A stretch of DNA of 64,000 bases from positions 1-64,000 of IMG/VR virus record IMGVR_UViG_3300046519_000214; one strand, given 5' to 3'. The notes beneath the pieces are model-generated. The model was not told where the DNA came from. It did no database searches and saw only the letters and a program-made list of their open reading frames with translations. Origin of the DNA: a virus. The translations under genes and the position numbers were made by a program. Within the stretch, counting starts at the first letter, position 1. Each line of letters opens with the position of its first letter. Below are positions 13,338 to 20,138 of the stretch, one piece after another.

Positions 13338-13734
13338 GGGCTCGACGACCACCAGCCTCGGCTTGTGTCCAAGCGTTGGTGTCGAGGTAGTTCTGTGGTT
13401 CGTAGAACGCGAGGATGAAGTTGAGGGCGCCGGCCATCTGCTCGATCAGCTGGAAGCTGGCTCGGATTTGAGCGTGGTTGTCTGCCAGCCAGGTAACCGC
13501 CTCGTCGTTGTATCCTGCCCAATCCCGATTGCCATCCAGGTACCCTGGGTAGGTCTCTTCATCATAAGGCCGTCGATCTTGGGTCGGCGGCATCCCCTGC
13601 AGGGGAGGCGGGTTCGGAGCAGCCTGGACCATTGCTCGATACTTGGCGTCCAGATCCGACTTGGGATCCAAGTCGATTGCGGCCTTCGCCATGTCGAGTG
13701 TGGGCTCGAGGGGAACGAGTTTCCAGCTGGTCAT
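13258..13734 (-). CDS. Hypothetical protein (158 aa)
   Basis: Starts MTSWKLVPLEPTLDMAKAAI, the common N-terminal 'WxLVPxEPTxxM' signature of phage and host proteins that report on substrates or stress but whose function is unknown. The centre is proline-rich (AAPNPPPLQGMPPTQDRRPY) and the C terminus helical. SD TGGAGATC precedes the ATG at 13734. Its 3' end is convergent with, and overlaps, the DUF982-type gene. Confidence 0.65.
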   Translation of the reverse strand: MTSWKLVPLEPTLDMAKAAIDLDPKSDLDAKYRAMVQAAPNPPPLQGMPPTQDRRPYDEETYPGYLDGNRDWAGYNDEAVTWLADNHAQIRASFQLIEQMAGALNFILAFYEPQNYLDTNAWTQAEAGGRRALKAAKDAGYFGGNASQAAPECTPHEP

Positions 13735-13910
13735 TTGATCTCCAGAACGTGGTCGACGTGCAGCTTGAATGATTTGTCGCTGCGCTCGCCTTTGACGGTG
13801 AGGTACTTGCGGACGGTCACGCGGGCATGGGTCTCGCCTCGCATGAACCAATCGGATGCAGGGTGGATGCGGATGCGGTCTCCGCGTTTGAAGTCCGAGA
13901 GTTCGAACAT
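13731..13910 (-). CDS. Small beta-rich protein (59 aa)
   Basis: Starts MFELSDFKRGDRIRIHPASD and is almost entirely beta (RGETHARVTVRKYLTVKG), consistent with a small SH3-like barrel. SD GGAAGAG precedes the ATG at 13910. The longer frame reaching 14060 overlaps the divergent zinc-ribbon gene and is rejected. ATGA overlap with the next gene. Confidence 0.55.
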   Translation of the reverse strand: MFELSDFKRGDRIRIHPASDWFMRGETHARVTVRKYLTVKGERSDKSFKLHVDHVLEIK

Positions 13911-13946
13911 ATTGACTCTTCCGTTAGCGTGAACGAAATAAGAACG

Positions 13947-14234
13947 ATGAAACATCGTCGAGGCGTAGATCTGATCCGCCCAAAGGCAGGCGAGATCCTT
14001 TACCTGGGGCCATTGATGGACCCAGTTCACACGACGTTTGACGATATTCCGGAGTGGCATGCACTGGGCGGTTACTGCCCGAAGTGCGAGCGTGAGGCGT
14101 GGCTCTTGAGATGGGAGCTGGCCAAAAAGTGGGGGCAGGGGGCTTACCTCGGATCACTCACCTCGCGATTGCGGTGCATTGGCTGTGGCAATCGCGAGGG
14201 GAACAAGTGGATCCTGGGTCAGCTGCCTCGCTAG
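13947..14234 (+). CDS. Zinc-ribbon protein on the opposite strand (95 aa)
   Basis: Plus-strand gene in a minus-strand region. It starts MKHRRGVDLIRPKAGEILYL. A four-cysteine zinc ribbon is formed by YCPKCEREAWL (about 43-53) and LRCIGCGNREGN (about 76-87). The SD is weak, so a GTG six codons upstream is possible. It is divergent from the 59-aa gene with only 36 bp between the starts, and its stop overlaps the convergent 14231 gene by 4 nt. With the DUF982-type gene it forms a small inverted island, possibly a separate insertion. Confidence 0.6.
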   Translation: MKHRRGVDLIRPKAGEILYLGPLMDPVHTTFDDIPEWHALGGYCPKCEREAWLLRWELAKKWGQGAYLGSLTSRLRCIGCGNREGNKWILGQLPR

Positions 14235-14515
14235 AGCTGGATCACCACAGGTTCGGTGTCAGGCCGGCGGTTCATCATCAGCATCTCGTAGGCTTCCCGA
14301 GTGTTCTGATACTGATTGCGGTCGTACTTCCGCATCACGAATTCAGCGAACTCGCGCTGAGTGTTGAAGCGGCCGAGGAGTGGTCCGTCGATTGTGCCGT
14401 TGCACATCCGGCTCCAGTCCGCGAAGTGGACCTTGTTCACCTCCGGATCGTGGATCGCGGTGATGACCTGGCCCTCTGCGGTGTAGAGGCGCTTAGTGTT
14501 GAAGGTGAGCTTCAT
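14231..14515 (-). CDS. Hypothetical protein (94 aa)
   Basis: Starts MKLTFNTKRLYTAEGQVITA, with an N-terminal beta meander (ITAIHDPEVNKVHFADWSRM) and C-terminal helices (REFAEFVMRKYDRNQY). No family recognised. SD AGAGGAATG precedes the ATG at 14515. Overlaps the upstream gene by 23 nt. Confidence 0.6.
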   Translation of the reverse strand: MKLTFNTKRLYTAEGQVITAIHDPEVNKVHFADWSRMCNGTIDGPLLGRFNTQREFAEFVMRKYDRNQYQNTREAYEMLMMNRRPDTEPVVIQL

Positions 14516-14828
14516 TCGAGCATTCCTCTTCGATGTGCTTGATCAGCGTGTGAGGGGTGGTCTTCTTGAAGCTCGTGTACCCACACCAATAGTGGTCACC
14601 GATCTTCACGTATGTGGCGGCGATGTCGCCGGTCAGCATCTCGATCATGCGGAAGCCGCCGACGCAGTAGGCGGGAGGGAGCATCTCGAGGAACTCGTCG
14701 AAGATATCCCTGTCGATCATCCAGAACCGGCCGAGCATCTGTTCGGCCGGGAAACAGAACTTGTTGTATTCGTTCAGGTTCTCGAAGTGCTGGTGACGAT
14801 TGTTGCGGGCGCTAGGCAGCTGTTGCAC
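14493..14828 (-). CDS. DUF1419-like protein (111 aa)
   Basis: GTG start (MQQLPSARNNRHQHFENLNE). The centre WMIDRDIFDEFLEMLPPAYC (about 36-55) followed by VGGFRMIEMLTGDI (about 56-69) resembles DUF1419, a rhizobial family of unknown function; this is a recollection, not a search result. The start codon lies inside the final codons of the DUF6197-type copy upstream, whose AAGGGAG sequence acts as its SD. Confidence 0.6.
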   Translation of the reverse strand: MQQLPSARNNRHQHFENLNEYNKFCFPAEQMLGRFWMIDRDIFDEFLEMLPPAYCVGGFRMIEMLTGDIAATYVKIGDHYWCGYTSFKKTTPHTLIKHIEEECSNEAHLQH

Positions 14829-15144
14829 GGGCGAGCTCCCTTGCTTTGTCGAACATCGCCATCACCTCGGCGTGGGTCGTGACCGGTTGGTCGTTGAACT
14901 CGGGCACCGCTCCAACTCGGTGATCATTGAGGGCGCGGCCGAGCAAGTCGAAGGTGTCGTGATCATCAGGCACATGGCCGAGTACATGGCCGATCGCGCC
15001 GAGGGCGCAGAAGCAGATGGCTTCCGAACTGGTTGGATCGACTGCACCTCCATTGTCGTCGAATGCGAAGTCACCCTTGGCCCAATGTGCCGGATTGCGG
15101 ATCAGCTCCTGGGCAGCGGTCAGGATTTCAAGATTAGATTGCAC
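14812..15144 (-). CDS. DUF6197-type paralogue 2 (110 aa)
   Basis: GTG start (VQSNLEILTAAQELI) with SD GAAGGAAATCGCCA supplied by the last codons of paralogue 3. Conserved blocks: ILTAAQELIRNPAHWAKG, EAICFCALGAIGHVLGH and FNDQPVTTHAEVMAMFDKAR. It carries a two-residue insertion in the FND-THAE motif compared with the others. The long N-terminal extension of the open frame (to 15204) is antisense-like low complexity and discarded. Confidence 0.75.
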   Translation of the reverse strand: MQSNLEILTAAQELIRNPAHWAKGDFAFDDNGGAVDPTSSEAICFCALGAIGHVLGHVPDDHDTFDLLGRALNDHRVGAVPEFNDQPVTTHAEVMAMFDKARELARATAA

Positions 15145-15433
15145 TGGCGATTTCCTTCGCGCGGTCCCACAGGTCGATGACCTCGGCGTGGGTGTGGGTG
15201 TCATTGAAAGCGATGATGCTGCCGCCTGCCAGCTTATCGAGGATGTCGATCGCGGGGAGGTAGGAGTAACCCTGGTCCGCCCTGTGCAGGGCGCCGACGG
15301 AGCAGAAGCAGGTGGCTCGTTTGATGGTGACTGGGAGACCCTGGTCGTCGACTGCGGCCATGCCCTGGATCCAATTCTTCGGATCGCGGATCAGATCCTG
15401 GGCGGCGTGGAGGAGCTCAAACGTGGTTTGCAC
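15134..15433 (-). CDS. DUF6197-type paralogue 3 (99 aa)
   Basis: GTG start (VQTTFELLHAAQDLIRD) with SD AAGGGAGCTCGCCC provided by the end of paralogue 4. Blocks: LLHAAQDLIRDPKNWIQG, ATCFCSVGALHRA, and FNDTHTHAEVIDLWDRAKEI. Shortest copy. It ends in the sequence that serves as SD and start of paralogue 2 (11-nt overlap). Confidence 0.75.
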   Translation of the reverse strand: MQTTFELLHAAQDLIRDPKNWIQGMAAVDDQGLPVTIKRATCFCSVGALHRADQGYSYLPAIDILDKLAGGSIIAFNDTHTHAEVIDLWDRAKEIASAI

Positions 15434-15770
15434 GGGCGAGCTCCCTTGCCTTGTCCCACACGGCCATGACTTGCTCATGAGTGTGCTCATCGTTGAACTC
15501 GTGGATGTAATTGAAACGTGAGCTCTCCGATGTCGCGTCGGTGAGGTAGCGGCGCGTCTCGTAAAACATGTCGAGTACATCCGTGGTCGAGAATACGCTG
15601 GGCTGGAGCACCCTATGGAGGGCGCCCAGGCTGCAGAAGCAGGTGGCGTCGGAGTCAGTGGCGTTACGCTCGAAGCCCTCGGGGTTGCGAGCGTAGACCT
15701 GCTGCGTCCAGTGAGCGGGGTCGCGGATCAGGTCTTGGGCTTCAGTCAGGATCTCATATGCGGTTTTCAT
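15417..15770 (-). CDS. DUF6197-type paralogue 4 (117 aa)
   Basis: ATG start (MKTAYEILTEAQDLIRD) with SD AGAAGG. Blocks: ILTEAQDLIRDPAHWTQQ, ATCFCSLGALHRVL and FNDEHTHEQVMAVWDKAREL. The loop between the core and C-terminal blocks is the longest of the family (an extra aromatic helix, LDMFYETRRYLTDA). It overlaps the small gene upstream by 17 nt. Confidence 0.75.
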   Translation of the reverse strand: MKTAYEILTEAQDLIRDPAHWTQQVYARNPEGFERNATDSDATCFCSLGALHRVLQPSVFSTTDVLDMFYETRRYLTDATSESSRFNYIHEFNDEHTHEQVMAVWDKARELARANHV

Positions 15771-15933
15771 TGCCGGCCTTCTTCTGCTGGGCGTCGATCG
15801 CCTTCATGATGTTGATCTGCTTCTCAACTTCCTGAGGGCTCAACACGCCCGGGAAGCTCGAGAGCACTTTGGACACGGGGTCATGAGCAAGGGTCACTGG
15901 ACCCCTGCTGGTTTGTTCGATTGTGACCCTCAT
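15754..15933 (-). CDS. Small protein between DUF6197-type copies (59 aa)
   Basis: Starts MRVTIEQTSRGPVTLAHDPV and ends in a helix (LSPQEVEKQINIMKAIDAQQ). It is the only non-DUF6197 member of the tandem run. Its ATG overlaps the TGA of paralogue 5 and its SD (AGGGAGCTCGC) is the penultimate part of that gene; its own 3' end overlaps paralogue 4 by 17 nt. No family recognised. Confidence 0.6.
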   Translation of the reverse strand: MRVTIEQTSRGPVTLAHDPVSKVLSSFPGVLSPQEVEKQINIMKAIDAQQKKAGNENRI

Positions 15934-16250
15934 GCGAGTGCGAGCTCCCTAGCCTTGTCCCAAGCAGCCATGACTTCCTCATGGGTGTTGTGATCGTTGA
16001 ACCCAGCGATACCCATCTCACCGGAGATCAAGTTGACGGCGCGGTAGAGGAACAGCCGTCCCTGTTGTCGCACTAGATCGTCACCGTCAGCTGCTTTGAT
16101 CAGAGCGCCGATCGAGCAGAAGCAGAAACCTTCTTCAGCTCCGCAGGGGTGTCCGCCCTCGGTTCGAGCGTAAGTGCCCTGGGTCCAGTGTTCTGGATCG
16201 CGGATGATGTCCTGAGCTGCGGTCAGGAGATTGTAGACGTCGGTGGTCAT
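15930..16250 (-). CDS. DUF6197-type paralogue 5 (106 aa)
   Basis: ATG start (MTTDVYNLLTAAQDIIRD). Blocks: LLTAAQDIIRDPEHWTQG, GFCFCSIGALIKAA and FNDHNTHEEVMAAWDKAREL. The ATGA junction with paralogue 6 reuses that gene's AAGGGAGCTCGC ending as SD. The C-terminal DNA sequence is nearly identical to paralogue 6, indicating recent duplication or conversion. Confidence 0.75.
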   Translation of the reverse strand: MTTDVYNLLTAAQDIIRDPEHWTQGTYARTEGGHPCGAEEGFCFCSIGALIKAADGDDLVRQQGRLFLYRAVNLISGEMGIAGFNDHNTHEEVMAAWDKARELALA

Positions 16251-16585
16251 GCGAGTGCGAGCTCCCTTGCCTTGTCCCACATCGCCATCACTACCTCGTG
16301 GGTATGATTGTCGTTGAAATTGGGGACAGTGATCTCGAAGCCGGCCACCAGCTTGGAGGCGCGGTTCAGTATCGAACGTGCCGTCCTCCGATCGTCGGTG
16401 AGCGTCGGTTCGGCGTGGAAGAGGGCGCCCAGGCTGCAGAAGCAGGTGGCGTGCTCACTTTCGGGGGAGGCGAGGTAGCCCTGAGAGTCGAGGGCAAACT
16501 CACCCTGGATCCACGCTTCAGGATCGCGGATCAGGTCTTGGGCACGGGTAAGCAATTCGTGGACGGCGTTCGTCACGATGGTCAT
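16247..16585 (-). CDS. DUF6197-type paralogue 6 (112 aa)
   Basis: First gene of the tandem run. It starts MTIVTNAVHELLTRAQDLIR. Blocks: LLTRAQDLIRDPEAWIQG, ATCFCSLGALFHAE and FNDNHTHEVVMAMWDKAREL. The SD is weak (AAAGG directly before the ATG). The 125 bp upstream (16586-16710) hold no gene; I see no convincing promoter or terminator there. Confidence 0.75.
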   Translation of the reverse strand: MTIVTNAVHELLTRAQDLIRDPEAWIQGEFALDSQGYLASPESEHATCFCSLGALFHAEPTLTDDRRTARSILNRASKLVAGFEITVPNFNDNHTHEVVMAMWDKARELALA

Positions 16586-16710
16586 CCTTTGATTGTGATT
16601 GGAGGGAGCAGTTTTCGATCTTGCTCAGGATCTTCTCGGGGGTGCCCGACTATTAGTCCCGGCGGGCTGCGGCGCAGCACTTTCGTGGCTGCTCTACGTA
16701 TCAGGGAGGG

Positions 16711-16938
16711 CTATGGTCCCTGAATTTCGGCCAGCTCCGTGGGTACGAAGCAGTATCGGTGTATTGGATCGTGGGCATTGCCCGTCAGCTGCTGCAGAAG
16801 CTTGACGCTTTCGACTGCCCACATCCCATCCTTCCCAGAGGAAGTGCGGTTGACCAGTTCGAGTCGGGTGCCCTTCGGTAGCGTGATGGCCGAGCCCCAA
16901 ATGGTCAGGGTGTGGTCCTGGCTCAGGATCGCCTTCAT
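16711..16938 (-). CDS. Small beta-rich protein (75 aa)
   Basis: Starts MKAILSQDHTLTIWGSAITL and is beta-rich throughout (LPKGTRLELVNRTSSGKD, then WAVESVKLLQQL). No family recognised. The ATG at 16938 follows GGGTGAAATCC; an in-frame ATG five codons upstream has no SD. It overlaps the DUF551-like gene by 4 nt and is the last gene before a 125-bp gap. Confidence 0.6.
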   Translation of the reverse strand: MKAILSQDHTLTIWGSAITLPKGTRLELVNRTSSGKDGMWAVESVKLLQQLTGNAHDPIHRYCFVPTELAEIQGP

Positions 16939-17351
16939 GCGGATTTCACCCATGGTAGAAATTGGTCGGGGATTTTGACGTTGGGCATCCAGCACAGTGG
17001 TTCTGACTGGATGTCTGCCGCGTTCATCCACTTGCCTTTCATGAAGGCACCCTGAATTGAGTAGACGAATGGACCGCTCTTGATCGCGAGGATGCAGTGC
17101 TTACCGTCCAGAGGGGCGGTTTCCATTGGTTGCCAGCCCACGGGGTTCACGCTCTCAACCTGGACCGTGAACTCACGGCTGACGCCGTCATCCTTGCTGT
17201 GGATCCCGTCGATGTAGCCGACGATCATGATTGGGATGCGGAGCTCCTCGGGGCACGGCCCCATTCGGGGTCGAGGTTCAAAGTGGTTGAACAGCTCATC
17301 ACGACCCTTCTTCACGTCGAGGATGGCGAATTCGGATTGGATCTTGATCAT
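16935..17351 (-). CDS. DUF551-like protein (138 aa)
   Basis: The C-terminal half carries the signature GWQPMETAPLDGKHCILA (about 73-90) and a closing PLCWMPNVKIPDQF, as in DUF551 proteins of phages and prophages (W-x-P-M-x-x-A-P ... W-M-P). The N-terminal half (MIKIQSEFAILDVKKGRD) is different. Function unknown. The ATG at 17351 has SD AAGGAAAG and overlaps the TGA of the zinc-ribbon gene. Confidence 0.7.
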   Translation of the reverse strand: MIKIQSEFAILDVKKGRDELFNHFEPRPRMGPCPEELRIPIMIVGYIDGIHSKDDGVSREFTVQVESVNPVGWQPMETAPLDGKHCILAIKSGPFVYSIQGAFMKGKWMNAADIQSEPLCWMPNVKIPDQFLPWVKSA

Positions 17352-17608
17352 GCTGATGCTTTCCTTGCATTCATCTGTTCGCGGGTTTCGAACATGGGAT
17401 GACCGAGGCGAGGTTCGAAGTCTCGCTTCCAGTGAGCCAGGTTCATGTGGTCGAACTGGATCTGGACGCGGCAATCTTCGCAGTACCAGGAGTACGAGCC
17501 GTGGTTGTACCAAAGTGCTGGTGCGCTCTGGCAGCGTGTGCGGTTGCAGCTGCCGCCTTCCTTACCCTTGTCGGGCTTGTTGGGTCCGTCGTAATCACCG
17601 TATGCCAT
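17348..17608 (-). CDS. Small zinc-ribbon protein (86 aa)
   Basis: Starts MAYGDYDGPNKPDKGKEGG. Cysteine pairs CNRTRC (about 21-26) and YCEDC (about 42-46) flank an aromatic strand (ALWYNHGSYSWY), consistent with one structural zinc. It reads like a phage nucleic-acid-binding ribbon, but no specific family is recognised. TAATG overlap with the upstream gene. Confidence 0.6.
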   Translation of the reverse strand: MAYGDYDGPNKPDKGKEGGSCNRTRCQSAPALWYNHGSYSWYCEDCRVQIQFDHMNLAHWKRDFEPRLGHPMFETREQMNARKASA

Positions 17609-17799
17609 TAGTCGAATGGTCCGATCTTGGTTTGGGGTTCGAGGATCTGACACAGGATCGACTTCAGATCCTGGATCGTGGTCGCGGTCTGGGCTCGGAA
17701 GAGCAGATCCTCGGCTATGGCGATCTCTTTGGCGCGGTGCATCCCGAGTGTGGGTTGGAGTTCGCGGATCCGGTTCAGGATCTGGTTAGAAGCGGACAC
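17608..17799 (-). CDS. Small helical protein (63 aa)
   Basis: GTG start (MSASNQILNRIRELQPTLGM) with SD AAAGGTAGG. Entirely helical with periodic hydrophobics. No family recognised. Overlaps the 38-aa gene upstream by 14 nt and the next gene by 1 nt. Confidence 0.5.
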   Translation of the reverse strand: MSASNQILNRIRELQPTLGMHRAKEIAIAEDLLFRAQTATTIQDLKSILCQILEPQTKIGPFD

Positions 17800-17902
17800 A
17801 GTGACCTACCTTTCCGGCTCGATAGATCGGGGTCCATCGATCGCGGATCTGGATACAGGTCCACCAATAACCGTCGCTCAGGGCGAAGGCTTTCCAAGTC
17901 AT
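17786..17902 (-). CDS. Small Trp-rich protein (38 aa)
   Basis: Starts MTWKAFALSDGYWWTCIQIR and ends HCVRF; aromatic and basic, probably a small beta hairpin. SD GGAGAAAAC precedes the ATG at 17902. Too short for family assignment, but tightly packed between overlapping genes. Confidence 0.45.
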   Translation of the reverse strand: MTWKAFALSDGYWWTCIQIRDRWTPIYRAGKVGHCVRF

Positions 17903-18087
17903 GGTTTTCTCCGAGGTTCTGGTTCGCGGATCTGGATCAGGTCCAGATGCGTGCTGGTTGACTCACAGCGAGTCACCAGCGCGTTTTGTGAGGGTGTCGA
18001 AGGGAATGCACCATGGAGGTGCCAGCGCTCGCCGCAGGGCGAATTTGACCACAGGGGTGGTTTGAACGGCCCCGTTTTTGAGGGCAA
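17899..18087 (-). CDS. Possible small protein with TTG start (62 aa)
   Basis: Open frame from TTG 18087 with SD AGGGAAA 5 nt upstream; the TGA overlaps the next ATG (ATGA). The centre NSPCGERWHLHGAFPS is compositionally ordinary, and no family is recognised. The case rests on SD plus junction type; the plus strand also has an open frame here. It is the first possible gene downstream (minus strand) of the two-operator control region at 18110-18220. Confidence 0.35.
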   Translation of the reverse strand: MPSKTGPFKPPLWSNSPCGERWHLHGAFPSTPSQNALVTRCESTSTHLDLIQIREPEPRRKP

Positions 18088-18109
18088 CCAGTTTCCCTAG
18101 TCTCTCTTT

Positions 18110-18220
18110 AGTTCTTAGAACTTATTCTTTTTTCCCTGGAGTAAAGTAGAAAGAAAAAGAAGAGATATATAATAGGGGACCAACTCTAACATCTGAGCTT
18201 ACCTGAGTTCTTAGAACTCA
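18110..18220. promoter_or_regulatory. Control region with two palindromic operators flanking an AT-rich promoter-like core
   Basis: AGTTCTTAGAACT at 18110-18122 and TGAGTTCTTAGAACTCA (perfect 8-1-8 palindrome) at 18204-18220 flank purine-rich DNA containing TATAAT (plus strand, 18168-18173) and TATTATATA on the minus strand. No gene occupies 18088-18239. I could not assign a convincing -35 on either strand. Confidence 0.55.
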
Positions 18221-18239
18221 CACCTCCACCACCGACTGG

Positions 18240-18407
18240 TCAACTGCGGACCCGAACCAGAGCCTGGTCCAACACCAACAATCCGCGATCCCGATCCAGC
18301 CCCCGGATCTCCACCGCAACCTCGCGGCTCCGGTTCAGGTCCGATAGCTCGCGGCTGGTTCTAAGACCAGCCGGAAAGCCATCCCTCACAATTGCGTATA
18401 GTTTCAC
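18240..18407 (-). CDS. Hypothetical protein (55 aa)
   Basis: GTG start (VKLYAIVRDGFPAGLRTSRE) with SD GGGGAGC; the start overlaps the upstream TGA (GTGA). Alpha/beta with a charged C terminus (VRVRS). No family recognised. Last gene before the operator region. Confidence 0.5.
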   Translation of the reverse strand: MKLYAIVRDGFPAGLRTSRELSDLNRSREVAVEIRGLDRDRGLLVLDQALVRVRS

Positions 18408-18604
18408 AGTGCCAGCTCCCCGTACCGACGAGTACGCTTTTCGATCCGACGCTCGCGGCCCTTGCGGACCCGAGGCTTGAATTTCGTTACCTTGTCGTAG
18501 GCAATGCCCTGCAGGCTGAGCCATGCATGGGCATCGCGAAACGAGAATGCCTGCAATGAGCCGAGCATCCGGCCCTCAGAGTCCAGATACCAGAACTCTG
18601 TCAT
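18404..18604 (-). CDS. Small basic protein (66 aa)
   Basis: Starts MTEFWYLDSEGRMLGSLQAF and has a strongly basic C-terminal half (KFKPRVRKGRERRIEKRTRR), suggesting nucleic-acid contact. ATGA junction with the membrane-protein gene. No family recognised. Confidence 0.55.
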   Translation of the reverse strand: MTEFWYLDSEGRMLGSLQAFSFRDAHAWLSLQGIAYDKVTKFKPRVRKGRERRIEKRTRRYGELAL

Positions 18605-18822
18605 ACAGCCACCGCCACGCCCTGGGCGATCCACGTGGTGAGCACGCCACCCATGGTGATGGCCAGCGCACCGAGAGCGATGAGCTGCATCATGCGATCG
18701 GTCGCACGGTAGCGAGTACCAGCATCATAACCCTGCTGGTACCCGTCACTCGGTTCTAAATAGAATGGGCCATTGCCGCGAATGGCATCCTGGTACCCAT
18801 GCTGGTATGTATTCAAAAACAT
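18601..18822 (-). CDS. Small membrane protein (73 aa)
   Basis: Starts MFLNTYQHGYQDAIRGNGPF with an unusual tyrosine/glycine repeat (YQHGYQDA, YQQGYDAG), then one transmembrane helix (MMQLIALGALAITMGGVLTT). The HGYxDG-type N terminus is the sort seen in small phage membrane proteins. SD GAGGGACATCTG precedes the ATG at 18822. Confidence 0.6.
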   Translation of the reverse strand: MFLNTYQHGYQDAIRGNGPFYLEPSDGYQQGYDAGTRYRATDRMMQLIALGALAITMGGVLTTWIAQGVAVAV

Positions 18823-19232
18823 CAGATGTCCCTCGCCCTTTGGTAGTATAATTCTGAAACCTGACCGCCGAGCTGGTCGGCGAGCAGCTTCATCTGGTCC
18901 ACGATCCACGGCAGTGAGCCGCGAACCCGAGCAAAAATCTCGTGTGTGGTTCGATCACGAATGAGCCAGAGCGGTGCATCGGGAGCCTGATCCACGATCC
19001 ACATGCTCGACCCGAGCGGCCTGTCCCGCGGCTCAGGTTCGCGGCTCGGAGCCTCATGAGGCAGTCGATCGCGAAATGGTTCTTGAGGCTGGCCCTTGGA
19101 CATGGACCGCGATCCGGCGCTCACGAAGTCGCCATCATAGATCTGAGCTGCTGGCCGGTCAGGCAGCATCCGGACCCGACCCGAATGTTGAGCGGGCTGG
19201 TGGTACTTTGGGTTCGTCGTTTCACGGATCAT
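18822..19232 (-). CDS. Hypothetical protein (136 aa)
   Basis: Starts MIRETTNPKYHQPAQHSGRV. The first 70 residues are polar and arginine/proline-rich, probably disordered; the last 60 fold as alpha/beta (SSMWIVDQAPDAPLWLIRD, then a helix and VSELYYQRARDI). No family recognised. SD AGGAAGG precedes the ATG at 19232. The 19233-19371 gap holds only a hairpin. Confidence 0.55.
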   Translation of the reverse strand: MIRETTNPKYHQPAQHSGRVRMLPDRPAAQIYDGDFVSAGSRSMSKGQPQEPFRDRLPHEAPSREPEPRDRPLGSSMWIVDQAPDAPLWLIRDRTTHEIFARVRGSLPWIVDQMKLLADQLGGQVSELYYQRARDI

Positions 19233-19344
19233 TTCCAAACGCCTTCCTGTGCGCTTTTAGGTTTTGGCTCTCGCGTCGATATGCGACGCATGGTTGTAGG
19301 TGTAGGCGCGGTTCGGGTGTGAGCCGCGCTTCCGTGGGGGTGGA

Positions 19345-19364
19345 GGCTCCCCCGTGGGGGAGCC
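19345..19364 (-). repeat. GC-rich perfect hairpin downstream of the 249-aa gene
   Basis: GGCTCCCCC/GGGGGAGCC with a 2-nt centre, immediately after the 19372 stop codon on the minus strand; the same element as at 3413-3434. No T-tract, so termination is uncertain. Confidence 0.5.
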
Positions 19365-19371
19365 GGGAGGC

Positions 19372-20121
19372 TTAGGCCGCGTTGGCGGCTGGGCCGTTGA
19401 TCGTGCGGGCCGCATTGGCGATCATGTTCTCCAATGCATCCCGCATCAGGATCATGTTCTCGACCTCGATCTTGGAGACGATGAAGGCCGCGACCTGCAT
19501 CAAGTCATCCTGCCCTGCCTCAGCAAGGGCGCCGATCGCTGCCTCAGCGGCAGTGCGTTCGGGCGTTGCCGTCGCTGTGGCTTGCGCCTCAGTCTCGGCC
19601 GTCTTGTCGGTCTCGGCCTTCTCGGCCTTCTCCGCTGCCGCAGCAGCATCGGCCGCTGCCTTATCCGCTGCCTTTTGCTCAAAGAAGCGGGCCGCTTCGG
19701 AGACCGACAGGTTGCAGACCGACGCATAGTCGTTCTTGCCCGAGACCCCCAGTTGCGACATGTGGGCGTTGATGGAAAGGATCACGTTCGACACTGCGTC
19801 GTCGATGGCCATGGACCGGATGTCATCCCAGTCGCGATTGCCAAGGACCGTGTTGCGGGCGTTCGCCGCAATCGACCACATGTTCTGGAAGTTCTTCGAA
19901 GGCTTGCCGCCCCTGCCGAAGACCGCTTCGATAAGCTTCTTCTTATCGACGTTCTTGGCCATGGCGAGCAAGGCGAGCGTCAGATAACGCTTCCATGCTG
20001 CCTTCTCAGCGTTGCCCGCTGCATCGAGATCCATATCCGCGATGCGAGCGGCAACCGTAGCTGCCTGATAACCAGCGGCCTTTGCAGTTGCGACAGTCTC
20101 GATTGCCGTATCCGTTGCCAT
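19372..20121 (-). CDS. Hypothetical Ala-rich protein (249 aa)
   Basis: Starts MATDTAIETVATAKAAGYQA. Residues about 1-145 are helical and ordered (KKKLIEAVFGRGGKPSKNFQ, then NMWSIAANARNTVLGNRD). Residues about 160-205 are an Ala/Glu/Lys-rich linker (AEKAEKAETDKTAETEAQAT). The C-terminal 45 residues form another helix. This plan, an ordered basic core plus an acidic Ala-rich linker, is seen in phage DNA-binding or replication accessory proteins, but no family is recognised. The ATG at 20121 with SD AAGGGAAA is preferred over an in-frame start near 20265. It has a long, operator-containing leader. Confidence 0.65.
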   Translation of the reverse strand: MATDTAIETVATAKAAGYQAATVAARIADMDLDAAGNAEKAAWKRYLTLALLAMAKNVDKKKLIEAVFGRGGKPSKNFQNMWSIAANARNTVLGNRDWDDIRSMAIDDAVSNVILSINAHMSQLGVSGKNDYASVCNLSVSEAARFFEQKAADKAAADAAAAAEKAEKAETDKTAETEAQATATATPERTAAEAAIGALAEAGQDDLMQVAAFIVSKIEVENMILMRDALENMIANAARTINGPAANAA

Positions 20122-20138
20122 TTCCGTTTTCCCTTCCG

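Noticed and set aside
19231-19294. 20-codon minus-strand frame (MRRISTREPKPKSAQEGVWK)
   Set aside because: No SD and too short; may only be leader sequence of the 136-aa gene.
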